Below, piece by piece: positions 1 to 6,816 of a stretch of 10,472 nt of DNA. The stretch lies in contig JADGQU010000059.1 in NCBI GenBank assembly GCA_017881545.1, positions 1 through 10,472 of the forward strand. Direction: 5' to 3'. Source of the stretch: Gemmatimonadaceae bacterium (GTDB taxonomy: Bacteria > Gemmatimonadota > Gemmatimonadetes > Gemmatimonadales > Gemmatimonadaceae). Position 1 is the first letter of the stretch. Each line of letters starts with the position of its first letter. The position numbers and the translations under genes are program-made. Below the pieces are notes generated by a model that saw nothing but the letters and a program-made list of their open reading frames with translations, searched no databases and had not been told where the DNA came from.

Positions 1-93
1 CGGCACGTCGACATGATCTGGCCGCTCTGGAATCTCCTCGACGTGACGCCCGAAGGGCGCGGGGAGAAGTGGAACCCGAAGCTCGCCTATTGA
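1..93 (+). CDS. C-terminal tail of an unidentified protein (5' truncated by window edge)
   Basis: Frame 1 is open from the first base to a TGA at 91-93 and gives 30 residues ending in GEKWNPKLAY. The stretch is rich in Trp, Pro and Leu (DMIWPLWNLLDVTPEGRG), which looks like the ordered end of a real protein rather than random sequence. It stops four bases before the stop codon of the convergent histidine kinase gene, which is the tight spacing expected of two real genes. I do not recognise the family and assign no function. The tail is too short to show a domain. Confidence 0.5.
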   Translation, partial: RHVDMIWPLWNLLDVTPEGRGEKWNPKLAY

Positions 94-97
94 CGGT

Positions 98-2230
98 CTA
101 GGGCGTCGTCTCCGTCACCGCAGGCAGCGTAAAGTAGAAGCTGCTGCCACGCCCGACCTGGCTTTCGACCCAGATCCGGCCATTGTGCGCCTCGACGATC
201 CCTTTGGCGATGGCGAGCCCGAGGCCAATCCCTCGATGGTCTGAAGTCTTTGCCTGCCAGAACCGGCCAAAAATGTGGGGCAGCTGTTCCGCGGGAATGC
301 CGGTTCCCGTGTCGACCACACTAAAGAGAACCTCTCCATCGATCGGTTCCGCACCGACAGTGATGCGACCGTCGCGCGGCGTGAACTTTATGGCGTTTCC
401 AACGAGATTCGACAGCACCTGCTGAACTCGCGCGGCATCCGCCAGCACGAGGGGCAGATTCTCTTTGATGTCGGGCTCCAGCCTGATCGTGCTGCCGGCG
501 GCGAGGGGACGCAGCATCTCGAGTGTGTCGTTGATGAGAACCGCGGGTGCTTCGGGCTGCATATCGGTAGTCAGGCGCCCCGACTCCATTCTCTTCACAT
601 CGAGCAGGTCCTGGATCATCCGGTTCATGCGGTCGGCGGCGCGGCGTACGATCTCCACCTGTCTGCGCTCCTGCACCCGCTCGAGCGGAGTGGTTTCAAG
701 CATCAGACTCACCGCCATCGTTACCGTGTTGAGCGGATTTCTGAGATCGTGGGCAACGACTGCCAGCACATCGTCGCGGGCGCGCGTCGCCTGCTCCGCT
801 TCGTGAAAGAGGCGCGCATGCTCGACGACGATGGCGGCTCGCCTCGCCAGGTCGGCGGCCAGCGAGAGATCGGCAATCTCGTAGCGACGGCCGGATCCCG
901 AGGTGACCAGCGTCAGGGCTCCGAGCGGTTTCCCCGAAGTGACGAGCGGCACGCAGATGAGCGAACGCGGCTCGAGCGCTTCGACGACGCGCCGCTGTTC
1001 CACTTCCGCGAAGGAGGCGCGAATGAATGCGGGCGTGATGTCCACCTCGAGTACCGGTGTACCGGTAGCCATGACCCGCATCAGGGGATGGCGCGCAGTC
1101 AGGGCGCTCTTTGGGAACCTCGCGACTTGACTCAGCAGCTTCGATTTGGTGGGATCGACGTGCGCCTCGCCTATCCGCTCGAAGTTGTCGTCGGCTTCCA
1201 CGATGTCGAGGGCGCAGTAGTCCGCGAGCGCGGGCACAGCCAGGCGCACGAGAGCGGCAAGTGTGGTCTGATAGTCGAATGACGCGCTGAGCACGCGGCT
1301 CGCCTCCGCCAGCAGCGATGCCCGCTTCTGCGAATTCTCCGCCTCAGCCCGCGCGGCCTGCTCCTGCGTAAGTGCTCGCTCCTGCTCTTCCGCCCGCAGG
1401 CGCGACGTCACGTCGCGAAAGCTCCATACGCGGCCAACGGGCACGTCGTCGATGCGCTGCGGCTGCGAGTACCGCTCGAATGTGCGGCCATCCTTGAGCT
1501 CGAGAACGTCGTAGCTCGCTTGTGCGGGATCGCGATACAGCTCCATCACCTTGGCCATGAAATCTTCGGGGTATATAAGCTTGTCGAGCGCCGCGCGGAT
1601 CGCCATCTGATCGTCGCCGGAGCCGAAAACCTCGGCCGGAATCTCCCACATGTCGGCCATCTTCTGGTTGAAGCTCAGGATCTTCCCATCGAGGTCGACC
1701 ACCAGTATTCCGTCGGCGGTCGATTCGAGAGTGGCACGAAGCAGTGACAGGGATTTGCTCGCCTCAGTCTGGGCGTCGCGCCGCTGGGTGATGTCCTCGA
1801 TGAAACCGACGAGATACAACGGGTCACCGGTCGCGGAACGAACGATCGACACCGTGAGATTCACCCAGATGACGTTGCCGTTCTTCCGGATGTAGCGCTT
1901 CTCCATCTTGTACTCGGGAAGCTCGCCACAGCGGATGCGCCGGATGAATTCCAGACTCGCCGGCACATCCTCCGGATGCGTCAGATGCTCGACCTTGAGC
2001 TGGAGGATTTCTTCGCGCGAATAACCGGTGATCTCGCAGTAACGCTGGTTTACCGAGATCCACTGTTCATCGAGCGTGAGGTGGGTGATGCCGATTGCCG
2101 CCTGCTCGAACGTCGCGAGAAGAAGATGACCCGGGCCGCCAAGGGGCACGGCATACTCCGCCGTCCAGCCTGGAACAGCGGAAGACCGTGCAAGTATCGT
2201 GGGTTCATCCGTGGACGTACTGTGCTGCAT
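98..2230 (-). CDS. Soluble PAS-PAS-GAF sensor histidine kinase
   Basis: This 710-residue protein is a predicted cytoplasmic sensor kinase that autophosphorylates on histidine and passes the phosphate to a response regulator. Domains in order: PAS 1 about 38-150, closing with the typical GFIEDITQR; PAS 2 about 164-280, closing with SFRDVTSRLRAEE; a short coiled linker 280-305; GAF about 310-478; dimerisation helices from about 485 with H-box VVAHDLRNPLN and phosphoacceptor His494; and an ATPase domain with N-box around Asn608-Asn612, G1 box DTGTG at 640-644, F-box FGRFWQ at 654-659 and G2 box GIGLGLA at 667-673. All catalytic boxes are intact. There is no signal peptide, membrane segment or receiver domain, so it probably reads an internal ligand or redox state and signals to a separately encoded regulator; the ligand cannot be read from the sequence. 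The ATG is supported by GGAG (complement of 2236-2239) five bases upstream. The 125 bases between it and the transporter gene hold a T6 run but no convincing hairpin or promoter. Confidence 0.93.
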   Translation of the reverse strand: MQHSTSTDEPTILARSSAVPGWTAEYAVPLGGPGHLLLATFEQAAIGITHLTLDEQWISVNQRYCEITGYSREEILQLKVEHLTHPEDVPASLEFIRRIRCGELPEYKMEKRYIRKNGNVIWVNLTVSIVRSATGDPLYLVGFIEDITQRRDAQTEASKSLSLLRATLESTADGILVVDLDGKILSFNQKMADMWEIPAEVFGSGDDQMAIRAALDKLIYPEDFMAKVMELYRDPAQASYDVLELKDGRTFERYSQPQRIDDVPVGRVWSFRDVTSRLRAEEQERALTQEQAARAEAENSQKRASLLAEASRVLSASFDYQTTLAALVRLAVPALADYCALDIVEADDNFERIGEAHVDPTKSKLLSQVARFPKSALTARHPLMRVMATGTPVLEVDITPAFIRASFAEVEQRRVVEALEPRSLICVPLVTSGKPLGALTLVTSGSGRRYEIADLSLAADLARRAAIVVEHARLFHEAEQATRARDDVLAVVAHDLRNPLNTVTMAVSLMLETTPLERVQERRQVEIVRRAADRMNRMIQDLLDVKRMESGRLTTDMQPEAPAVLINDTLEMLRPLAAGSTIRLEPDIKENLPLVLADAARVQQVLSNLVGNAIKFTPRDGRITVGAEPIDGEVLFSVVDTGTGIPAEQLPHIFGRFWQAKTSDHRGIGLGLAIAKGIVEAHNGRIWVESQVGRGSSFYFTLPAVTETTP

Positions 2231-2355
2231 CCAGTCTCCAGTCAGGTGATTGAACCACCCCAGAGTGAGCGCGTAGAAAAAACTTGGCTCAGCGGTCTAA
2301 TTTCGCATCGCGTACGCTGGAGGTACAGAAGGAGTTTCGTTACGAGCCCACAGGC

Positions 2356-3588
2356 TCAATCCAGTTCGTCGAGGTCCCGCAACCGCGGGATTTTCCAGGC
2401 GGTCACTCCCACCACGCCGAGAGTCATCAGCCCGCCCAGAATCACCGAGCGTACGGTGCCCAAAAGCTTCGCCGCAACACCCGACTCGAAGGATCCTATT
2501 TCGTTGGACGAGCCGATGAAGATGCTGTTGACCGCGGAGACGCGCCCGAGCATTTGGGGCGGGGTGCGAACAGTCAGCAGCGTCGACCTGATCACTACGC
2601 TCACGTTGTCCACCATCCCGCTGATGAAGAGGAGCGCCAGCGAGACCCAGAACCATCTCGACAGTGCGAACAGAATCCAGCAGACGCCGAAAGCGGCGAC
2701 GCAGATGAAGAGTGTTCGCCCTGCCTTCCGCAGCTTGCGATGGACGAGCAGGAGCGAGATCACTACGGCACCGGCCGCTGGCGCGGCGCGCAAAACTCCC
2801 AGACCCTCCGGTCCGGCGTGAAGAATCTCCGACGCGAAGATCGGAAGCAGCGCCGGCGCCCCGCCGAACAGAACCGAAAAGAGGTCGAGAAGCTGGGCGC
2901 CCAGAAGCTCGGGCTGGGTCAACAGGAAGCGAATCCCGACCGTGAGATTCTCGCCGATTGTCAAATCCGTGGTCACGGCCGGCAGGCGGGTGTACGCAAT
3001 TCGGCCGAACAGAAACAGCGCGATCGCGCAGAGGATCGTTTCCACGATGTAAGCCAGCCGCGCGCCGGAAAACCCGTAAATCATTCCGCCGGCCGCCGGG
3101 CCCACGACGGCAGCGAATTGCCAGAGGGACGACCGCCACGTGATCGCATTCGTGTACGTCTCGCGCGGCACGATCTCGGCACCCAGCGCGGTCCGGGCCG
3201 GCTGGAGGAAGCTCCGGGCGAGCCCGCTGACGCACACAACCGCGTAGATCGGGAGTATCGTCCTTGTCAGCAGCTGCCGCGCATAGACGGTCAGCAGAAG
3301 CAGCGCCACTCCGCAGCCCAGCTGAACAGCAAGCGCGATGAGCGACAGCAGCTTTCGGTCGTGCCGATCGGCGATGTGGCCTGCGTATAGAGCCGCCCCG
3401 ATGAATGGCAGCGCTTCGGCCAGCCCCACCAGCCCGAGCGAAAGCGGATCCTTCGTGAGAGCGTACACCTGCCAGGCCACGACCGTCGCCTGGATCTGCG
3501 TCCCCAGCGTCATCGCCACGAGGCTGGCGACGTACCAGAGAAAGTTGGTATTGCGCAGTGATATGTACGGATCGTGTCGCTCTGCCAT
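2356..3588 (-). CDS. Major facilitator superfamily exporter, EntS-like (MFS_3)
   Basis: This 410-residue integral membrane protein has about 12 hydrophobic segments, the usual length and layout of the major facilitator superfamily. The loop between helices 2 and 3 carries motif A as GHIADRHDRK (70-79), the family's gating signature. The segments SFLQPARTALGAEIVP (126-141) and LGRVSAVNSIFIGSSNEIG (347-365) resemble the MFS_3 branch that includes the enterobactin exporter EntS and macrolide-efflux-like proteins. It is therefore probably a proton-driven exporter of a small molecule. The substrate is unknown, and no siderophore or antibiotic synthesis gene lies in the window. The ATG at 3588 has AGGA immediately next to it, closer than usual, so the start carries some doubt; the N-terminus DPYISLRNTNFLWY is nevertheless typical of the family. 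The gene is divergent from the DinB-like gene, and a candidate promoter lies in the 131-base gap between them. Confidence 0.9.
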   Translation of the reverse strand: MAERHDPYISLRNTNFLWYVASLVAMTLGTQIQATVVAWQVYALTKDPLSLGLVGLAEALPFIGAALYAGHIADRHDRKLLSLIALAVQLGCGVALLLLTVYARQLLTRTILPIYAVVCVSGLARSFLQPARTALGAEIVPRETYTNAITWRSSLWQFAAVVGPAAGGMIYGFSGARLAYIVETILCAIALFLFGRIAYTRLPAVTTDLTIGENLTVGIRFLLTQPELLGAQLLDLFSVLFGGAPALLPIFASEILHAGPEGLGVLRAAPAAGAVVISLLLVHRKLRKAGRTLFICVAAFGVCWILFALSRWFWVSLALLFISGMVDNVSVVIRSTLLTVRTPPQMLGRVSAVNSIFIGSSNEIGSFESGVAAKLLGTVRSVILGGLMTLGVVGVTAWKIPRLRDLDELD

Positions 3589-3615
3589 TCCTCGCGCTTT
3601 GGGACGGGACGCCGG

Positions 3616-3644
3616 ATGATACCGAACCGGTACCAGCTCGGCAA
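3616..3644 (-). promoter_or_regulatory. Candidate sigma-70-type promoter for the MFS transporter gene
   Basis: Read on the minus strand, TTGCCG (complement of 3639-3644) and TATCAT (complement of 3616-3621) are separated by exactly 17 bases. They match the -35 consensus at 4 of 6 and the -10 consensus at 5 of 6 positions. Transcription would begin near 3609, leaving a leader of about 20 bases before the ATG at 3588. Location, spacing and orientation fit, but short motifs such as these also occur by chance. Confidence 0.45.
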
Positions 3645-3708
3645 TTAATCAGGTGTGGCGGCTGGCGCGAACGCGGGTTTTATTTCTGGCGGGATAATCA
3701 GCGTCCCC

Positions 3709-3714
3709 AGGAGG
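3709..3714 (+). promoter_or_regulatory. Ribosome binding site that fixes the DinB-like start at GTG 3720
   Basis: A perfect AGGAGG lies five bases before GTG 3720. It decides the start against the upstream in-frame ATG at 3558, which has no comparable site and would make the gene overlap the divergent transporter. A GATAAT at 3693-3698 could serve as a -10 box for the same gene, but I see no acceptable -35 box at normal spacing. Confidence 0.75.
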
Positions 3715-3719
3715 CTATT

Positions 3720-4259
3720 GTGAGTACGGCAGCCGCAACAAAGGCGAGCGCGACAAAACCCGCCAAGTCGGAGTTTCTTCCCTACTACGAGACGTACATC
3801 GCTCTTGTCCCGGACGGCGACGTGATCTCGACGCTCGCAAGCCAGATGAACGAGACGCAGTCGCTCCTTCACGCCCTTCCCGCGTCAGTGGCGACCTATC
3901 GTTACGCGCCCGACAAATGGAGCGTGAACGAGGTCGTCGGACACATGATCGACAGCGAGCGAATCTTCAGTGCGCGCGCCCTCAGGTTTGGCCGGAACGA
4001 TGCGACGCCGATCCCCGGCTTCGAGCAGGACGACTACGTTCGTGGCGCTACGTTCGACGCGTACGCGCTCTCTGATCTGGCGTCAGAGCTCGAGGCGGTG
4101 CGTCAGGCCACCATCTACCTGTTCAGGCACATGGACGAGCAAGCCTGGACTCGGCGTGGAGTCGCGAACAACGCCGAAGTCTCAGTGAGGGCGCTGGCCT
4201 ACATCATCGCGGGGCACGAGCTTCACCACCGCGGCGTACTCAGTACGAGATATCTCTAG
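3720..4259 (+). CDS. DinB-like (DinB_2 / YfiT-type) metal-binding protein
   Basis: From GTG 3720 this encodes 179 residues, the normal size for a DinB-like four-helix bundle. Diagnostic segments are KWSVNEVVGHMIDSERIF (66-83, His75), RALRFGRNDATPIPGF (86-101) and the C-terminal AGHELHHRGVL with His166 and His170. The His plus HxxxH arrangement is the three-histidine metal site of the family, probably binding a divalent metal such as zinc or nickel. The family includes bacillithiol and mycothiol-dependent transferases and many members of unknown activity; nothing here allows a substrate to be named. The N-terminal 16 residues are an Ala/Lys/Thr-rich tail outside the fold. The gene is the only complete one on the plus strand. 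It converges on the MEDS kinase gene, and the two stop codons overlap in the palindrome CTAG at 4256-4259. Confidence 0.88.
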   Translation: MSTAAATKASATKPAKSEFLPYYETYIALVPDGDVISTLASQMNETQSLLHALPASVATYRYAPDKWSVNEVVGHMIDSERIFSARALRFGRNDATPIPGFEQDDYVRGATFDAYALSDLASELEAVRQATIYLFRHMDEQAWTRRGVANNAEVSVRALAYIIAGHELHHRGVLSTRYL

Positions 4260-5755
4260 CGGGGCAACGCGAGAGTGAAGGTAGAGCCTTCGCCCGGTAC
4301 GCTGACAACGGTGAGGTCGCCGCCCATTCGCCGGGCGAGATCCCGCGAGATCGCGAGGCCAAGACCCACGCCCTGACCGGGTGCAGGACGCGTGGTCAAC
4401 TGCACGAAGGGCTCGAAGATGGCTTCGAGTTTCGACGCCGGCATCCCCACTCCGGTATCGCGGACATGGATGTACGCCATCCCCGAATTCTTGGCGGACA
4501 CCGAAGAGCTCAGAGTGATTTCGCCGCCCGTTTCCGAGAACTTGATCGCGTTGCTCAGGAGGTTCAGCACGATCTGCTGAACCTTTTCGCTGTCGGCTCG
4601 AGCCGTGATCGAACCATGCTCGCCACCCGACGACGCGCCCAGCTCGCACCTCAGATTCTTCGCCGCAAATAGAGGCTCGACCATCGATCTCACGTCAGCG
4701 AGCATCTGTGCAACCGGAATCTCCTCGACGACATATTCGATCCGGCCCATCTCGATGCGCACGAGATTGAGCATGTCGTTGATCAGTGAGAGCAGGTGGC
4801 GCTGGCTGCGCTGCACTCTCCCGAGCGCCTCGCGCTGCGTGTCGGTGACCGGACCGTGCACGCCCATCTCGACCAGCTGCACGTAGCCCGCGATGGCATT
4901 GAGCGGGGTGCGAAGCTCGTGGCTCATCACGGCCAGGAACTCGCTCTTGGCGCGATTCGCGGCTTCGGCCTGCTCGCGCGCCGTTCTCTCGCGCTCGAGC
5001 AAGTTCTCGCGATCGGCGGCGGCTTCCCGGAGCTTGACCTCGAGATCCTTGCGAGCGTCCACCTCGGCTTCCAGCGCCCTCGCCCTCTGCTGAAGAATGC
5101 TTATCTCCAGCAGCCGTCCGTCGTCGCTGGCCTGCGTGTATCTCTCAGTGGGGATCACGTGCAGGTGCTTGCGGCAGATCGCCTCGAAGCCCGGGGAGTG
5201 CGATTCCCTGGTAAAGCTGCTCATGCCGTAGGCGCAGAGCAGGGAGAACGAATGTGCAGCCGCGAGATCGTTCCACAACTCCTCGACGCGGAGCGCGCCC
5301 TCTGCCTTGCCCGCTTTCCATAGCACGTCGACCATCTCGCCGTACGCGCGTGTGACGCTGTGGTTCGTGCCGCACACAGCTCTCGACAATACGTCACCGA
5401 TGACCCTGTTGAACCGATGCGCGTCGGGAACTGAGCCGGACATGAAGGTCGATAGCGTCTCGTGCACGTCCAGCATGACGAGCTGACCGCCCGCCCGGGC
5501 GTTCTCGACATCGAGCCCCTTGGCTTTGACGCGGATGCTGAATGCGTCGCAGTGCTCCGGCGTCGCGATCACGACTACCGGCTGCCCTGACCTCAATCCT
5601 CCAGCCACATAGTCAGCCACTGCCGCGGCGAGATACACCTCAGTGTCGTAGAACTGAACCACGTGAGTCGGCTCGGCCGCCGCATAGAGCCCGGCCTCGA
5701 TGGTGCTCGCCGGCGCGGGGGCGCGTTCAACCAGGCGTAGCTGCGACTGCCGCAT
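4256..5755 (-). CDS. MEDS-domain sensor histidine kinase
   Basis: This 499-residue cytoplasmic kinase has an N-terminal MEDS (methanogen/methylotroph DcmR sensory) domain at about 29-200. It is recognised by HVVQFYD (31-37), GQPVVVIATPEH (57-68), RAYGEMVDVLW (136-146), EELWNDL (158-164) and FSLLCAY (170-176). A coiled-coil linker (about 213-270) leads to the dimerisation helices with H-box SHELRTPLNA, phosphoacceptor His279. The ATPase domain has the N-box around Asn398-Asn402, G1 box DTGVG (433-437), F-box IFEPFVQL (446-453) and G2 box GQGVGLGLA (460-468). All catalytic boxes are intact. MEDS domains were named from DcmR, the dichloromethane regulator, and have been proposed to sense small hydrocarbon derivatives; the ligand here is unknown. 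There is no membrane segment or receiver domain, and no response regulator adjoins it, so its partner must be encoded elsewhere. No clear ribosome site precedes ATG 5755. The SNAIKF and DTGVG boxes and the MGVHGPVT segment look typical of Gemmatimonadota kinases (recalled, not searched). Confidence 0.93.
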   Translation of the reverse strand: MRQSQLRLVERAPAPASTIEAGLYAAAEPTHVVQFYDTEVYLAAAVADYVAGGLRSGQPVVVIATPEHCDAFSIRVKAKGLDVENARAGGQLVMLDVHETLSTFMSGSVPDAHRFNRVIGDVLSRAVCGTNHSVTRAYGEMVDVLWKAGKAEGALRVEELWNDLAAAHSFSLLCAYGMSSFTRESHSPGFEAICRKHLHVIPTERYTQASDDGRLLEISILQQRARALEAEVDARKDLEVKLREAAADRENLLERERTAREQAEAANRAKSEFLAVMSHELRTPLNAIAGYVQLVEMGVHGPVTDTQREALGRVQRSQRHLLSLINDMLNLVRIEMGRIEYVVEEIPVAQMLADVRSMVEPLFAAKNLRCELGASSGGEHGSITARADSEKVQQIVLNLLSNAIKFSETGGEITLSSSVSAKNSGMAYIHVRDTGVGMPASKLEAIFEPFVQLTTRPAPGQGVGLGLAISRDLARRMGGDLTVVSVPGEGSTFTLALPR

Positions 5756-5824
5756 CGTTTCGTGCCCGGAAAAATGTGAGTGACAAGAGTAGTGCGGTCG
5801 ATTTCAAAGCGAAACCCTCAAGGC

Positions 5825-5854
5825 TTGATAAGGGGCGCGCCGAAGGGTTTGCAA
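5825..5854 (-). promoter_or_regulatory. Weak candidate promoter and palindrome-rich leader of the MEDS kinase gene
   Basis: On the minus strand TTGCAA (5849-5854, itself a palindrome) and TATCAA (complement of 5825-5830) are 18 bases apart, each matching consensus at 4 of 6. The spacer contains the eight-base palindrome GGCGCGCC (5834-5841), and the region is bracketed by AAACCCT (5812-5818) and AGGGTTT (5844-5850), a 7-base inverted repeat. The site lies about 70 bases before the kinase start, in the only gap upstream of it. Match quality is modest, so both promoter and operator readings are tentative. Confidence 0.25.
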
Positions 5855-5912
5855 CTGCAACCGAACAAGTTGGGAGGATAGAGGTAATAGGTTCGAGGCG
5901 AGAGTTCTTACC

Positions 5913-6749
5913 TTACGAGAGCGTATCGCAGCTGCCGGGATCGCCGGACTCGAACCCACGCTTGAACGCCGACGATCTCTGGGTGGCCGACCCGTGAGTG
6001 AACGAGTCTACGTTGATGCGCCCCGTGGTCCGCTTCTGGATCCTGTCGTCTCCTACCGCGGCTGCAGCGCCAAGCGCCTCGTCCACATCGCCCGGCTCGA
6101 GTTTCTGACGCTGTTCAGTCGAGTGTGCCCACACGCCGGCGTAGCAGTCTGCCTGGAGCTCCAGAAGAACCGAGAGTTGGTTCGCCTCCGATGGGTTGGA
6201 CTCCTGGAGCTGCCGCACCCGTGCGTCTGTCCCCATCAGATGCTGGACGTGGTGCCCGAGCTCGTGGGCCAGCACGTAGGCCTGCGCGAAATCGCCCGAC
6301 GCGCCGAGGCGCTTCCTCAGCTCGTCGAAGAAGCCGAGATCGAGGTAGACCCGCTCGTCCAAGGGGCAGTAAAACGGACCCATCACCGATTGCGCGGGAC
6401 CGCACCCGGAATCAATCGAGTTGCGGAACAACACCAGTCTCGCCGGCTGAAAGCGGGTGCCGCTATTGGAAAGGATCGACGCCCACGTCCTCTGGACGTC
6501 GTCGAGAACAAACGAAATGAACTGAACCTCCGGCTCCTCGGCGGCCGAGTCGGCGGCGGACATGGGAGCCGGCGCTGCGCTGACTCCTGCCGGCTCGACG
6601 CCTAGATCATTGAAGAGGTTGCGGCCGAATAGCAGGCTGAGGGCGAGCACGACGACGGTCCCGCCGATGCCAAGGCCTTTGCCCATTCCGCCGCCTGATG
6701 AGCGGCGATCCTCAAGATTGGGGCTGCGTCCGCCCGGTGTCCATCGCAT
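5913..6749 (-). CDS. Neutral zinc metallopeptidase, YpfJ family, membrane-anchored
   Basis: The start is placed at ATG 6749, 16 residues inside the longest frame (6797). The family begins with MRW followed by a SPNLEDRR-like motif, as here, and a purine-rich GGGGGAAAG lies just upstream. The resulting 278-residue protein has a short basic cytoplasmic end, one membrane segment (about 25-46), an Ala/Ser/Pro-rich linker (50-75) and a peptidase domain. The zinc motif AHELGHH gives HExxH at His162, Glu163 and His166. The downstream LELQADCYAGVWAH (196-209) is the conserved helix expected to carry the third ligand, probably Glu197. Cysteines at 116, 128, 202 and 274 could form disulfides outside the membrane. 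The family (PF04228) is widespread and its physiological substrate is poorly known. Topology is probably N-in with the protease outside the cytoplasm. It lies alone between signalling genes, with a 67-base gap to the operon upstream on the same strand. Confidence 0.92.
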   Translation of the reverse strand: MRWTPGGRSPNLEDRRSSGGGMGKGLGIGGTVVVLALSLLFGRNLFNDLGVEPAGVSAAPAPMSAADSAAEEPEVQFISFVLDDVQRTWASILSNSGTRFQPARLVLFRNSIDSGCGPAQSVMGPFYCPLDERVYLDLGFFDELRKRLGASGDFAQAYVLAHELGHHVQHLMGTDARVRQLQESNPSEANQLSVLLELQADCYAGVWAHSTEQRQKLEPGDVDEALGAAAAVGDDRIQKRTTGRINVDSFTHGSATQRSSAFKRGFESGDPGSCDTLS

Positions 6750-6778
6750 CGACTTTCCCCCGGAATAATGGATCTGTC

Positions 6779-6792
6779 GGAGGAGGCCTATG
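6779..6792 (+). promoter_or_regulatory. Orphan ribosome-binding site and ATG facing into the HD-GYP gene
   Basis: On the plus strand GGAGGAGG (6779-6786) is followed by ATG at 6790-6792, with AATAAT (6764-6769) as a possible -10 box further up. The reading frame runs to 7395, but from 6817 onward it is strictly antisense to the receiver-HD-GYP gene and its product resembles nothing I know. Only about the first nine codons (MGKKPAAAE) lie outside that gene. It could be the surviving start of a lost gene, a small antisense product, or chance. Confidence 0.2.
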
Positions 6793-6816
6793 GGCAAGAA
6801 ACCCGCCGCCGCGGAG

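Noticed and set aside
275..1282. Plus-strand open frame of 335 codons
   Set aside because: It lies antisense inside the PAS-PAS-GAF kinase gene, whose domains are unmistakable; its own translation shows no known motif. High GC content keeps antisense frames open.
1570..1577. TATATAA-like sequence resembling a promoter box
   Set aside because: It lies within the PAS 2 coding sequence where it encodes part of LIYPEDF, with no downstream gene starting nearby on either strand.
2344..2357. Small inverted repeat GAGCC-CACA-GGCTC at the end of the transporter gene as a terminator
   Set aside because: The stem is only five bases, overlaps the stop codon and is not followed by a T run on the minus strand.
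2297..3235. Second minus-strand frame of 312 codons within the transporter
   Set aside because: It is a frame-shifted Arg-rich reading of the same DNA with no family resemblance.
2284..3390. Plus-strand open frame of 368 codons opposite the transporter
   Set aside because: The translation is dominated by Arg, Gln, Glu and Pro, with no hydrophobic core, the typical look of a shadow of a membrane protein gene. The MFS frame on the other strand has clear helices and motif A.
3558..3719. Upstream extension of the DinB-like protein to ATG 3558
   Set aside because: It would overlap the divergent transporter start and its promoter, adds unstructured sequence, and lacks a ribosome site, whereas GTG 3720 has a perfect AGGAGG at ideal spacing.
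6750..6797. Upstream start for the metallopeptidase at ATG 6797
   Set aside because: The additional 16 residues are absent from the family's usual N-terminus, and the start at 6749 reproduces the characteristic MRW plus NLEDRR opening with a purine-rich ribosome site.
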